NCBI RefSeq assembly: GCF_030146175.1
Contig: NZ_JASLCE010000086.1
Coordinates: 1-51,467, forward strand
Origin: Flavobacterium sp.
GTDB lineage: Bacteria; Bacteroidota; Bacteroidia; Flavobacteriales; Flavobacteriaceae
Direction: 5' to 3'
Length of the DNA: 51,467 bases
The position numbers and the translations under genes are program-made. Positions 25,207 to 33,525 of this stretch are shown here, in pieces (the stretch's first letter is position 1; every line of letters begins with the position of its first letter). The notes under the pieces are model-generated. The model was not told the origin of the DNA and searched no databases. It was given only the letters and a program-made list of their open reading frames with translations.

Positions 25207-25926
25207 ATGAGAAATCTGTTTTTAATTTTTACACTTTTTATTCTGGGTGCTACCAAAAGCTTTGCCCATTTTATGTGGATCGAAACCACCGCAAAAGGAA
25301 AAATCAATACGCCACAGGAAGTTCGGGTTTATTTTGGCGAATACGGACATGATGTTCGCGAAAAAGTAGGCAGTGATACTTTTAATAAAATGAAACGTTT
25401 CACACTTTGGGCAATCGCGCCAAATGGTGACAAAACAAAACTGGACGTAACACCTTCCGATCTTTTTTACAAGGCTTCCTTTACGCCAAAAACAAACGGA
25501 ACCTATACTTTTATTCTGGATAACGATAAAATCGAGGTTATTGATTTTACCAAATACAATTTCGGAATTTTTAAAACCCATTACCATGCTACGGCCAAAA
25601 CAACCGTAGGAAACGGTTTAGCGGATAGTGTTTCTCAAAATCCATCGGGTTTATCGATAGCCGACATTTCTAAAAAAGCAGGGGAAGTAACGCTAAAAAT
25701 CACTTATAAAAACGAACCGTTTGCCGAAAAGGAAATCGATTTGTTTATCCCGGATCAATGGTCCCGAAAAATCAAAACCGACAAAAACGGAACGCTAACG
25801 TTTAAAACGCCGTATAAAACGCAATATGTGGTGGAAGCTACTCAAAAAGAAGAAACACCCGGAAATTATGAAGGCAAAGAGTATCAGTTTATCTGGCATA
25901 GTGCTGTTTATACCTTACCAAACTAA
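25207..25926 (+). CDS. DUF4198 periplasmic protein, iron-uptake associated
   Basis: A 239-residue protein with a signal peptide ending at SFA and starting the mature part with HFMWIE, the typical DUF4198 beginning. Two beta-sandwich halves follow (VRVYFGEYGHDV; LKITYKNEPFAEKEIDLF, KTDKNGTLTFKTP). DUF4198 proteins often sit next to TonB receptors for metals and may bind metal or siderophore in the periplasm. Here it lies between a siderophore receptor and a PepSY membrane protein. Confidence 0.85.
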   Translation: MRNLFLIFTLFILGATKSFAHFMWIETTAKGKINTPQEVRVYFGEYGHDVREKVGSDTFNKMKRFTLWAIAPNGDKTKLDVTPSDLFYKASFTPKTNGTYTFILDNDKIEVIDFTKYNFGIFKTHYHATAKTTVGNGLADSVSQNPSGLSIADISKKAGEVTLKITYKNEPFAEKEIDLFIPDQWSRKIKTDKNGTLTFKTPYKTQYVVEATQKEETPGNYEGKEYQFIWHSAVYTLPN

Positions 25927-25948
25927 TTGCTAAAAAACGTTTTCCAGG

Positions 25949-27112
25949 ATGACTAAAAAGAAGAAGAAAAGAGACTTTAAATATTGGATTGGAAAAATGC
26001 ATTTGTGGCTGGGACTGGCTTCCGGCATCATTGTACTTTTTCTTTCCGTAACCGGCTGCATTTTTGTATTTAACGAAGAAATTTCCAATTGGCTTCGGAA
26101 AGATGTACTATATGTAACCGAAAAAGCCGAAAAGACACTTCCGGTTAGTCAGCTATGGGAAACTACCCAACAGCAACTTGGAGAACGCATTAAAGACGCA
26201 TCGATTGTTGTCTATAACGATCCGGATAAAGCCTGGACCTTTCGCAGTTATAAACGAAAAGACAAGCCCGATTCGATTTTTCATTTTGGGAATATCGAAT
26301 ATTACCAGACGGTTTATGTGAATCCGTATACCGGGAAGGTTTTGGGTGTTTATGATGAAACCACCGACTTTTTCAATATTGTAAAAATGCTCCACTGGAG
26401 CTTACTGTTGGAAACGGAAATCGGACAACCCATTATCGGTTGGGGTACTTTTACTTTTGTGATCATGTTGATTACCGGTATCATTTTATGGTGGCCCAAA
26501 AACAAAGCCGCTCGCAAACAGCGGGTTTGGTTTCAGTGGAAAGCCACGACACAATGGAAACGTAAAAATTACGATCTGCACAATATTCTGGGTTTTTATA
26601 TTGCTTCGATAGCGATTATAATTGCGTTTACCGGAATGGTATGGGCTTTTACCTGGTTTCAGGCGATCGTTTATGTTGCCGGTTCGGGAACGACCGCACC
26701 ACCTGATGTTAAAACCGAAAAATCGGTCGTAACAAAACCGGGAACAATTTCGGCATTGGATACAACACTGCTAATCTGTCGGGAAAAATACCCCTCGGCA
26801 AGCGCCTATAATTATGGAAAACCAGCCGGCGCAACTGATGTGATCAACGTATATGTACAACAAGTAGACGGTGCGTATTATATCAATCATAATTTACAAG
26901 TTGATCAGTATACCGGTAAACTGTTATCACAACGGGATCACAGTGCTAAAAATTTTGGAGAGAAACTGATCACCGCCAACTATGATATTCACGTAGGGGC
27001 GATTTTGGGAATTCCCGGAAAAATACTGGCTTTTATTGCCTGTTTTATTTGTGGTATGCTCCCGGTAACCGGATTTTTAATCTGGTATGGAAGAAATTTT
27101 AAAAAGAAATAA
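25949..27112 (+). CDS. PepSY-associated membrane protein, putative ferric-siderophore reductase
   Basis: A 387-residue inner-membrane protein of the PepSY_TM family with four transmembrane helices (about 20-40 GLASGIIVLFLSVTGCIFVF, 150-175, 205-230 and 355-375). PepSY-like periplasmic segments lie between them (YVNPYTGKVLGVYDE and VDQYTGKLLSQRDH). Conserved His residues in KMHLW, MLHWS, YDLHN and YDIHVG could ligate haem. Relatives such as FoxB and FpvG reduce iron from siderophores. It starts 22 bases after the DUF4198 gene and ends the operon before a strong terminator. Confidence 0.85.
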   Translation: MTKKKKKRDFKYWIGKMHLWLGLASGIIVLFLSVTGCIFVFNEEISNWLRKDVLYVTEKAEKTLPVSQLWETTQQQLGERIKDASIVVYNDPDKAWTFRSYKRKDKPDSIFHFGNIEYYQTVYVNPYTGKVLGVYDETTDFFNIVKMLHWSLLLETEIGQPIIGWGTFTFVIMLITGIILWWPKNKAARKQRVWFQWKATTQWKRKNYDLHNILGFYIASIAIIIAFTGMVWAFTWFQAIVYVAGSGTTAPPDVKTEKSVVTKPGTISALDTTLLICREKYPSASAYNYGKPAGATDVINVYVQQVDGAYYINHNLQVDQYTGKLLSQRDHSAKNFGEKLITANYDIHVGAILGIPGKILAFIACFICGMLPVTGFLIWYGRNFKKK

Positions 27113-27136
27113 AAAAAGCCCTAACGGGCTTTTTTT
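27111..27136. terminator. bidirectional terminator
   Basis: AAAAAAGCCC, loop TAAC, GGGCTTTTTTT, placed between the convergent PepSY gene (plus) and the DUF4252 gene (minus). It serves both directions. Confidence 0.9.
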
Positions 27137-27140
27137 ATTT

Positions 27141-27680
27141 TTAAGGTTTTCCCATTAACTGTTGTAATGGTTTTAACTGCTCCATATCGATGTTTCCTTT
27201 TTTCATCAATCCAAATAAGGCCATTACATCGTTTGGATTCATATTATCACCGATGATGCGCGCTACGGCAAATCCGTTTTCGCTCTTACATCCGTACAAT
27301 ACAAACTCACTGATATGGTCGGTATCGCCAACGAAATAGATCGCAGCACCATCTTTTCCATTTCCGGCTTTTACCAATTCCTGATACGTCGGATCTTTTA
27401 AAATTTCTTTTACTTTACTGCGTTCCACATCAAATTCCTGTTGGTTTTTACCATCGGCTTTAAAGGCCAGTACATTCATTTTTTTAAAGGATTCCAGCGC
27501 TTTTTTCTCTTCCGCCGAAAGTGCCACTTTATCCACATTGATAATGCTCGGAGAAATATCAACCGCTAAAAATTCTTTATTATCCGTATTTTCCACAAAA
27601 TATTTCTGTAAACTCGGTTTGGTTTCACAACCGGTCAGTGCTAGTGAAAGTACGACCAATAAGGCTCCTATTCTTTTCAT
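27141..27680 (-). CDS. DUF4252 lipoprotein
   Basis: A 179-residue lipoprotein (VVLSLALTGC, lipobox LTGC) with a DUF4252 domain: a duplicated alpha/beta segment, KALESFKKMNVLAF and then DHISEFVLYGCKSENGFAVARI. It is the last of four minus-strand genes (sigma factor, anti-sigma-like, DUF4252, DUF4252), a gene set repeated in many Flavobacteriia. Function is unknown; regulation by the ECF sigma factor is likely. Confidence 0.8.
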   Translation of the reverse strand: MKRIGALLVVLSLALTGCETKPSLQKYFVENTDNKEFLAVDISPSIINVDKVALSAEEKKALESFKKMNVLAFKADGKNQQEFDVERSKVKEILKDPTYQELVKAGNGKDGAAIYFVGDTDHISEFVLYGCKSENGFAVARIIGDNMNPNDVMALFGLMKKGNIDMEQLKPLQQLMGKP

Positions 27681-27705
27681 AATATCCGTATTAATGTTAA
27701 AAAAA

Positions 27706-27728
27706 CCTGTTCACCAAAGATGAACAGG
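27706..27728 (-). terminator. terminator between the two DUF4252 genes
   Basis: CCTGTTCA / TGAACAGG with a 7-base loop; on the minus strand a T-run follows. It should lower expression of the lipoprotein gene at 27141-27680 relative to the earlier genes. Confidence 0.65.
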
Positions 27729-27742
27729 AATTCTGATTTATA

Positions 27743-28282
27743 TTATTTCTGTGATGCTTTTTTTAATGACTCTCCGCCCGGAAGTTTCATTTTTTCGGTT
27801 AAGGCTGAAATTTCATCCAAATCGAAATTACCGGTTAACGACATCAATACGGTTTCATTTCCTTTTCCGCTTCCGCCTTCGATATACATTAACAACTCTT
27901 TAATCTGACTGCTGGTTGCTCCTGATTTTACGTAGATTTTTACGTTTTTACCGTTATCATTAACCCGCATCAGTTCTTCCAACGGATTCGCTTTCAAATA
28001 GGCCGTCACACTGCTTTTCATTTCCGAAGCGGGTTTGGCACTAGTGGTTGTATACACTTTCAGGTTGTCCAGTTTTTTTAGTAAGTTAATGTACACCTGC
28101 GTTTGTTTGTCGGAGGCATCCATTTTCACTTTACTCATCATTTCGAACATTTTCTTATTTACCACTACAGACGTGACATCGTCCTGATCGGCAAATTTTT
28201 CAAAAGGCGATTGTGCAAATACCATACTTGGCATGATTATTAAGGCGATCGCTACTACTATTTTTTTAACTATTGTTTTCAT
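27743..28282 (-). CDS. DUF4252 secreted protein
   Basis: A 179-residue protein with a signal peptide (IALIIMPSMVFAQ). The DUF4252 domain spans most of the mature part (SVVVNKKMFEMMSKVK, LKVYTTTSAKPASEM, KELLMYIEGG, LMSLTGNFDLDEISAL). It is a paralogue of the next gene but lacks a lipobox, so one copy is periplasmic and the other membrane-anchored. It follows the anti-sigma-like gene by 23 bases. Confidence 0.85.
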   Translation of the reverse strand: MKTIVKKIVVAIALIIMPSMVFAQSPFEKFADQDDVTSVVVNKKMFEMMSKVKMDASDKQTQVYINLLKKLDNLKVYTTTSAKPASEMKSSVTAYLKANPLEELMRVNDNGKNVKIYVKSGATSSQIKELLMYIEGGSGKGNETVLMSLTGNFDLDEISALTEKMKLPGGESLKKASQK

Positions 28283-28305
28283 ACTGTTTTTGTTACTTGT
28301 TGTTT

Positions 28306-28743
28306 TTATTTAAAAATTGTTTTGGTGGTTTTTTCGTATTCTTTCATGTACCCCATACCTTTTACGCCGAGATTAACATTTTGCGACACCATTTCGAGTG
28401 CTTTTTGCGTTTCCTTATAAGCCACTTCCGGGTTTTCAAATGATCCGAGGTCCTGTTCCTGAGGTTTTTGGTTCAGAAAGGTGAAAAGTCCAAACAAAAG
28501 CGCGACGCTCGCAGCTACAGAAATCCACGCCACATATTTGCGTTTTCCTGGTTTTAGTGGAACTGTTTTTGTAAACTGTTCGTCTTTTGCCTGGGCGAAA
28601 TAGCCAAACATTGCGCGATACTGCTCGTGATGTGGCGCCACATCCGGTTGCGAAAAGTAATTTTTCAACTCTTTTTCTTCGGCAATACTGGTTTCACCTG
28701 AAAAGTATTTTTCGATTAACCTATCCATTGAATTGAATTCCAT
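28306..28743 (-). CDS. anti-sigma-factor-like membrane protein
   Basis: A 145-residue protein (or 140 from the ATG at 28728, MDRLIEKYFSG). The N-terminal part (LIEKYFSGETSIAEEKELKNYF) resembles a short anti-sigma domain. One transmembrane helix follows (about 72-90: YVAWISVAASVALLFGLFTF), then a short periplasmic tail. It overlaps the end of the ECF sigma gene by 23 bases, so the two are translationally coupled, as expected for a sigma/anti-sigma pair. Confidence 0.75.
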   Translation of the reverse strand: MEFNSMDRLIEKYFSGETSIAEEKELKNYFSQPDVAPHHEQYRAMFGYFAQAKDEQFTKTVPLKPGKRKYVAWISVAASVALLFGLFTFLNQKPQEQDLGSFENPEVAYKETQKALEMVSQNVNLGVKGMGYMKEYEKTTKTIFK

Positions 28744-29239
28744 AATTGTGTTTTTTAACCAATTGTTCTCTTATTATTTTTCTTGCTCTCGATAATGCTA
28801 CCCGGACTGCTGTTTCGTTCATGTCCATAATTTTAGCGATTTCCGAGAATTCATATTCTTCCACATCTCGTAACTGGAGAATTAACCGTTGTTGTTCCGG
28901 GAGGTCTTCCATCATTTTTTCGACCCAATTCCAGCTATCTTTATCTTCCAGTTGCTTCTGAGCACTTGCCGTACCATCGGAATAGTTATTGTGGACAATT
29001 TGCAAATTGGATGCTCTTTTCGATTTTAACTGATCCAGACAATAATTTTTAGTCATTGTCATTGCAAAAGCCTCTACACTATTATAATTCGACAGTACGT
29101 GGTTATTTTTCCATAATTTCACCAAAACTTCCTGAGTCGCGTCTTCCGCTTCTTCAGTACTCACAAGCAAACGTTTCGCCATCCGGAACAGTTTGTCTTT
29201 AAAAGGAGAAATTACTCTGATAAACTCCTGTTGATTCAT
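28721..29239 (-). CDS. ECF-type RNA polymerase sigma factor
   Basis: A 172-residue sigma-70 family protein. Region 2 lies at about 8-75 (FKDKLFRMAKRLL, EEAEDATQEVLVKLWKN, AFAMTMTKNYCLDQL). Region 4 lies at about 110-165 (LPEQQRLILQLRDVEEYEFSEIAKIMDMNETAVRVALSRARKIIRE). It leads an operon with an anti-sigma-like protein and two DUF4252 genes, and is preceded by a promoter of the GTAAC / CGTC kind, suggesting positive autoregulation. Confidence 0.92.
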   Translation of the reverse strand: MNQQEFIRVISPFKDKLFRMAKRLLVSTEEAEDATQEVLVKLWKNNHVLSNYNSVEAFAMTMTKNYCLDQLKSKRASNLQIVHNNYSDGTASAQKQLEDKDSWNWVEKMMEDLPEQQRLILQLRDVEEYEFSEIAKIMDMNETAVRVALSRARKIIREQLVKKHNYGIQFNG

Positions 29240-29275
29240 AATTTGGGGTTGGTTAGTTTTGGTTTATATAATGAA

Positions 29276-29301
29276 GACGAACACGGATTTGTTTTGTTAC
29301 A
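29276..29301 (-). promoter_or_regulatory. ECF sigma-type promoter, probable autoregulation
   Basis: On the minus strand TGTAAC, a 16-base spacer, then CGTC, 37 bases before the sigma gene's ATG. The AAC / CGTC pair is the usual signature of ECF-dependent promoters. Confidence 0.6.
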
Positions 29302-29330
29302 ACCGTTTTTTAAATTTATTAAAAATAATA

Positions 29331-29362
29331 AAAAAACAGGTGAAAAAGACGATTCCCACCTG
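29331..29362 (-). terminator. terminator after the RCC1-repeat gene
   Basis: Stem CAGGTG / CACCTG with a 14-base loop; on the minus strand it is followed by TTTTTTTATT. It lies 140 bases past the stop at 29501 and insulates the sigma operon. Confidence 0.55.
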
Positions 29363-29500
29363 CTTCAGAAGCAAAATCAATTATGAGTGATTCACAATTA
29401 ACTTTCTATTTTTTCATGCTTAACAATAAAAAAACACTTAAAACCAACCTCTAATTGTTTCTTTATTGCACTTTATTTTAGTTTTATATGTTTATAGTAT

Positions 29501-30898
29501 TTATTTTTTCAAAACAGTATGGTTTATTGTTTCCCCGTTAGGAAAATTGATTTTAACAAAATAAACGCCCGAAGTTCCTTCTATAGGTACTATTTCAGTT
29601 GGTTTCTGAATTGTTTTTTGTGATACGATTTGGCCGAGGCTGTTATATACCGTAGCGGTGGCGGCTTCAAATAGTACCTCACCAAAGTCGATAGTTATAT
29701 CGCGATGGGTTGGATTCGGATAGACCATTATCTTCTTTTTCAAATTGCTATCATGAGTACCTAGCAGACATACTTCTGTACCTACTTGATTTGGTAACAC
29801 TCTATCTGCTTCATCAAGAGATGGTCCATCACCAGATTCTTTACCATCGACCAATTGCCCATAGTCGTTAGCTCCCCAGGTAAAAAGTCGGTTATCTTCA
29901 CTAATAGCTGCGGAAAAATTTTCACCAACAGCAACAGCTTTCCATTTATGCTCATTTCCAATCTGGATAAAATGTTCTCTCCTTTCAGTAGTGCCATCGC
30001 CTAATTGTCCAAAATTATTATCTCCGACACTCCATAAACTACCGTCATCTTTAATCATTAAAGCGTGATCGTCATAGTCACTGTAAACTAATTCCACCCA
30101 GAGTTTTGCATCATTCAACTTAATCAGGTTTCCATTTTCACCTCCCAGATAAGAAATTTCATTACTTCCCCATCTCCATAAAGTTCCATCTGTTTTATAC
30201 CCAAAAAAATATCTTTCAGTTCCCGTAATACGTTTCCAATTGTATTCCGTTCCAACCTGTTTGATTCCATCAACAAGTACCTTTTTCAGATCCGGTTCTC
30301 CTACTAATCCCCACTTCCATAGCGATCCATCTTCTTTTACAGCCCTATTGCTTCTTATCCCGGCAAAAACATTCGTCCATGTTGAATCTGTTCCTATTTG
30401 AACCGGCGACAACTCTTCAATATTCGTTATCCAGGATCCGAGTTGTTTGTCTTCATTTAATCCCCATCCCCATAAAGTTCCGTCTGTTTTTAATCCCATG
30501 CAATGATAGGATCCTATTGAAATCGATTTCCAGTTGTTATCGGTTCCAATCTGAACCGGGCTTAATCGCGATGTCTTAGTTCCATCACCAAGTTGTCCTG
30601 AGAAATTACTTCCCCATCCCCATAAAGTTCCATCAGATCGTATTGCAAGATTTATACCCTCTCTAACAAAAATCTGCTTCCATGTCATATCTCCTATCTT
30701 ATGGAATTTTTTTTTATTTTCTACCGTTCCATCACCTAATTCTCCGCTTTCGTTACTTCCGCCTGTCCACAGATATCCTTTATCATCGAGTACAACAATA
30801 TGATTCTTCCCCGTTTTAACTTGTTGTATGCACTGCGCAAATCCAATAATAGAAATTAGTTGTACGCCAAAAACAAAAATCATTTTTTTCATGATCAA
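29501..30898 (-). CDS. RCC1-repeat protein with T9SS type A sorting domain
   Basis: A 465-residue secreted protein; ATGs at 30898 and 30892 both precede the signal peptide (MIFVFGVQLISIIGFAQ). About seven RCC1-type repeats follow with phrases such as GSNESGELGDGT, LWGWGSNFSGQLGDGT, LWGWGLNEDKQLGS, SVGDNNFGQLGDGT and TWGANDYGQLVDGK, which form a beta-propeller. The last 80 residues are a T9SS sorting domain (VYPNPTHRDITIDFG, VYNSLGQIVSQ, GVYFVKINFPNGE). Such proteins are surface-exposed or released; the ligand is unknown. A decayed relative lies at 31191-31316. Confidence 0.88.
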   Translation of the reverse strand: MIMKKMIFVFGVQLISIIGFAQCIQQVKTGKNHIVVLDDKGYLWTGGSNESGELGDGTVENKKKFHKIGDMTWKQIFVREGINLAIRSDGTLWGWGSNFSGQLGDGTKTSRLSPVQIGTDNNWKSISIGSYHCMGLKTDGTLWGWGLNEDKQLGSWITNIEELSPVQIGTDSTWTNVFAGIRSNRAVKEDGSLWKWGLVGEPDLKKVLVDGIKQVGTEYNWKRITGTERYFFGYKTDGTLWRWGSNEISYLGGENGNLIKLNDAKLWVELVYSDYDDHALMIKDDGSLWSVGDNNFGQLGDGTTERREHFIQIGNEHKWKAVAVGENFSAAISEDNRLFTWGANDYGQLVDGKESGDGPSLDEADRVLPNQVGTEVCLLGTHDSNLKKKIMVYPNPTHRDITIDFGEVLFEAATATVYNSLGQIVSQKTIQKPTEIVPIEGTSGVYFVKINFPNGETINHTVLKK

Positions 30899-31190
30899 TA
30901 AATTAATTATTCGTTACTATTAAATGTCGTTCCTCAAAATCTTCTTTTGAACGTTTAAAAGACTTTCGTGGGGCTGGTTTATTCCGAATTTGTCTTTTAT
31001 AGACGTTTACTTTTTGTATTAGCAGTACGTTTTTAAGCAAAAATAATCATAACTAACTATCTATAAGCGCTTTAGAACCACACTAAACCTCATTGTCCTT
31101 TTTTCGACATCTTTTGTCTATAGTTTTCCGATTTGTTTGTATCGTCGTTTTTATTTGGTGCGATTGGGAGTATTATAAAATTAAAGGTAT

Positions 31191-31316
31191 TTATGACGAT
31201 TTAAAAAAATAGAAATCCACTTGTACAAACTGACTACGATCTTTAAAGCTGCTATCGTCTAACTGTCCGTTTTCATTTTTCCCGGTTGATCCTATGACTA
31301 TACTCCTGTTTTATGG
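31191..31316 (-). pseudogene. decayed RCC1-repeat fragment
   Basis: Between two stops the minus strand reads SIVIGSTGKNENGQLDDSSF then KDRSQFVQVDF. This lines up with the RCC1 repeats of the neighbouring gene (GSNESGELGDGT..., GQLGDGTTERREHFIQIG), including the G-x-L-x-D core. It has no start or signal peptide, so it looks like the remnant of a second RCC1 gene or of a tandem duplication. Confidence 0.45.
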
Positions 31317-31352
31317 TTACTAATTATAAAGCCGGTCTGAAATTATCATAAA

Positions 31353-31386
31353 AAAAGCCGGTAAAACGAATTGTTCACCGGCTTTT
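31353..31386 (-). terminator. terminator after the T9SS surface-protein gene
   Basis: AAAAGCCGGT / ACCGGCTTTT with a 14-base loop, followed on the minus strand by more T residues, 19 bases past the stop at 31405. It ends the B12 operon. Confidence 0.85.
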
Positions 31387-31404
31387 AGATCATTTATAAA
31401 CAGA

Positions 31405-32370
31405 TTATCGTATAATCAGTTTTTTACTTTCTTTTTGTGTTTCATTTTCCAAAACAATCAGATACGTACCTGTTGTTAAATCGGATACGGAAATCTGTTT
31501 ATGGTCTCCTTTTTGTAGTTGTTTTACCATACGTCCGTATAGATCGTAAATCACAATTGTTGTTTCTTTTTCGGAACGAATGTTTACGATTTCACTGGTC
31601 GGGTTCGGATAAATTGCAAACAGCTCGTTAGCAAAATCTTTTGTCCCCAGTGTTGCCTGATTGATTACACCAACTGCATCAAGGTCGAAACCACCGGAAC
31701 CAAACGGTGTTGGATACGGATCGTTCACTATATTTCCGAAGCTGTCGCGGGTTGCATATTGCGGATCGATCGTTCCCACTACGTCAATTACTTTAACATG
31801 TGTAATTCGATCTTTATTCAACAACGGATTATTCGGGATATCCGACAAATCGAATGGCGTACCAAAACTGGCTCTGTATTTACCGGCCAGATTATTGATA
31901 TAACGACAGTCTATATTTCCGAATCCATTTACCTGTGTATCGGTTTGTGTTTCGCTATGTGCCGGGAAACGGAAAAAATTTACGCCATCCGAACTCACTT
32001 CTACAAAAGCCAATTCTAAAAAAGTATCCGAAAAACTATTTTCAAAAACGGCAAAATCAAATCCCGGTCCGTTGGCAATGGGTTGTGCAAATGTCAATAC
32101 CGCACTACCACCATCACCTAAGCTTACGATTCCACTACCGTCGGCAGCGCCTGTAGCCAATTCTGCGGAGCCTATAGTTGCCAATGGTCCGCTTGGATTA
32201 ATGATATCTTGTGGCCCGCGAACCACAGTAGCCGCAGTAGCCCATGCAACAAACTGAGAACTACCGGCCGCAATTGCCGTTGATCCTTCCTGTCCCGCCG
32301 GTGGCGCATAGGATTGTGCATTACTAATTGCTGTTAACCCCAGCGAGGCGATAAGTAGTATTTTTTTCAT
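31405..32370 (-). CDS. T9SS-sorted surface protein of the B12 locus
   Basis: A 321-residue protein with a signal peptide (MKKILLIASLGLTAISNAQ). A beta-rich domain of about 220 residues follows (GSAVLTFAQPI, GFDFAVFENSFSDTFLELAFVEVSSDGVNFFRFP, GGFDLDAVGVIN). It ends in a T9SS sorting domain (FAIYPNPTSEIVNI, VIYDLYGRMVKQL, GTYLIVLENETQKESKKLII). The phrase order of the middle domain is often seen beside BtuB-like receptors and DUF5074 proteins, so a role in capturing corrinoids at the surface is likely but unproven. A terminator separates it from the DUF5074 genes. Confidence 0.82.
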   Translation of the reverse strand: MKKILLIASLGLTAISNAQSYAPPAGQEGSTAIAAGSSQFVAWATAATVVRGPQDIINPSGPLATIGSAELATGAADGSGIVSLGDGGSAVLTFAQPIANGPGFDFAVFENSFSDTFLELAFVEVSSDGVNFFRFPAHSETQTDTQVNGFGNIDCRYINNLAGKYRASFGTPFDLSDIPNNPLLNKDRITHVKVIDVVGTIDPQYATRDSFGNIVNDPYPTPFGSGGFDLDAVGVINQATLGTKDFANELFAIYPNPTSEIVNIRSEKETTIVIYDLYGRMVKQLQKGDHKQISVSDLTTGTYLIVLENETQKESKKLIIR

Positions 32371-32409
32371 TGTTTTGTATTTATTTTTGATTTTCGATGC
32401 AATGCACCT

Positions 32410-32437
32410 AAAAAATAAGCTACCTATATAAGGTAGC
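32410..32437 (-). terminator. partial terminator inside the B12 operon
   Basis: GCTACCT / AGGTAGC with a 5-base loop; on the minus strand TTATTTTTT follows. It lies just after the second DUF5074 gene and may reduce read-through into the surface-protein gene. Confidence 0.65.
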
Positions 32438-32457
32438 CTACTTTTATAATTTCAGTT

Positions 32458-33510
32458 TTAATTATTGAGATAGAAACCATTTGTTCCTATACCGGTCTCT
32501 TTTTGTACTAATATCGCTCCCGTAGTACTAAAAACAGTAACCTGACTTCTGGCTACAAAACCTTTGGCGTCCGAAACATAAATTCGTCCGTTAATCGCTG
32601 CAAAACCATAGAATGTCGAAAAGTCGTTATCCGCAACCGTAAAAATTGGCGTTTCACTTACTGTCGTTTCATTCAATCCTACACGGTACACGCCATTACC
32701 TTTGGTAAAATAGACCACTTCTCCATCGATATCCATATTACGGGCATTTGCCAGAGAAACCGGAAACGTACTGGTTCCAACAATCTGATTATTCGCCGTA
32801 TTAATTGCATATAGTTTGGTTTCGGTAGTATTTCCGCATAACGCATATAACTGTGTTCCTTTGGCTTCGATAGAATTCAAACCATCAACCACTGTTAACG
32901 TGGTGCTAATGGTATTCGTAGCAGCATCGATCACTGTGATTTCATTTCCGGTTCCGAAAGAAGCGTTTTGAAGGTATACTTTTCCGTTAACAGCCACTAC
33001 TTTTTCAACCGTTTTATTTACCGGAATCGTAGCTAATTTTGCAAACGTTTCCGTATCGTATACTGTCACATTTTTCGAAACAGCATTGGTCACATAGAGT
33101 TTCCCGTTGATAGCAGCACCATAACGCGGCTGACTCAATCCGTCGGTAATCATTCCCAAAGAAGCGAACGTATGACGGTTGACTACTTCAATTTTATTTG
33201 AATTGTTGATCACAATAAAAGCCTTATCACCATAAAGTGCCATGCTCTGTGCTACATCTCCTAAAATTTTACCCGGATTAACCGCTGGAAAAATACTCGC
33301 CTGAAAGTCCTGGAAGTTATTCGACAGGAACGATACCGAAGCATTTGGCGTCATAAAGTTACCTTCGTTCAGCATAAAAACACCGTTATCATAGGCCTCC
33401 AAAGGTGTTTCCACCACAATGTCTTCGCTTTTGCTACACGCAGCAAAAGTGAAATACAAAAGGAGTAGTGCTATACTACTGCTCCATTTTATTTTATACC
33501 CTTTCATCAC
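32458..33510 (-). CDS. DUF5074/YncE-like beta-propeller lipoprotein (BtuG-like)
   Basis: A 350-residue lipoprotein (LLYFTFAACSKSED, lipobox FAAC). Repeated propeller blades run through the protein (VFMLNEGNFMTPNASVSFL, AFIVINNSNKIEVVNRHTF, LYVTNAVSKNVTVYDTETF, TVIDAATNTISTTLTV). DUF5074 proteins beside BtuB-type receptors resemble BtuG, the surface lipoprotein that captures vitamin B12 and hands it to BtuB in Bacteroides. It is the second of two tandem copies, 15 bases after the first. Confidence 0.85.
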   Translation of the reverse strand: MMKGYKIKWSSSIALLLLYFTFAACSKSEDIVVETPLEAYDNGVFMLNEGNFMTPNASVSFLSNNFQDFQASIFPAVNPGKILGDVAQSMALYGDKAFIVINNSNKIEVVNRHTFASLGMITDGLSQPRYGAAINGKLYVTNAVSKNVTVYDTETFAKLATIPVNKTVEKVVAVNGKVYLQNASFGTGNEITVIDAATNTISTTLTVVDGLNSIEAKGTQLYALCGNTTETKLYAINTANNQIVGTSTFPVSLANARNMDIDGEVVYFTKGNGVYRVGLNETTVSETPIFTVADNDFSTFYGFAAINGRIYVSDAKGFVARSQVTVFSTTGAILVQKETGIGTNGFYLNN

Positions 33511-33525
33511 CGGATGTTATTCGTA

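Larger units (their letters stand above)
30899..31404. other. intergenic region with RCC1-like remnant
   Basis: A 506-base gap. The right end holds the terminator of the next gene (31353-31386). The middle holds a short frame with a recognisable RCC1 repeat, described separately. No intact gene is visible. Confidence 0.5.
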
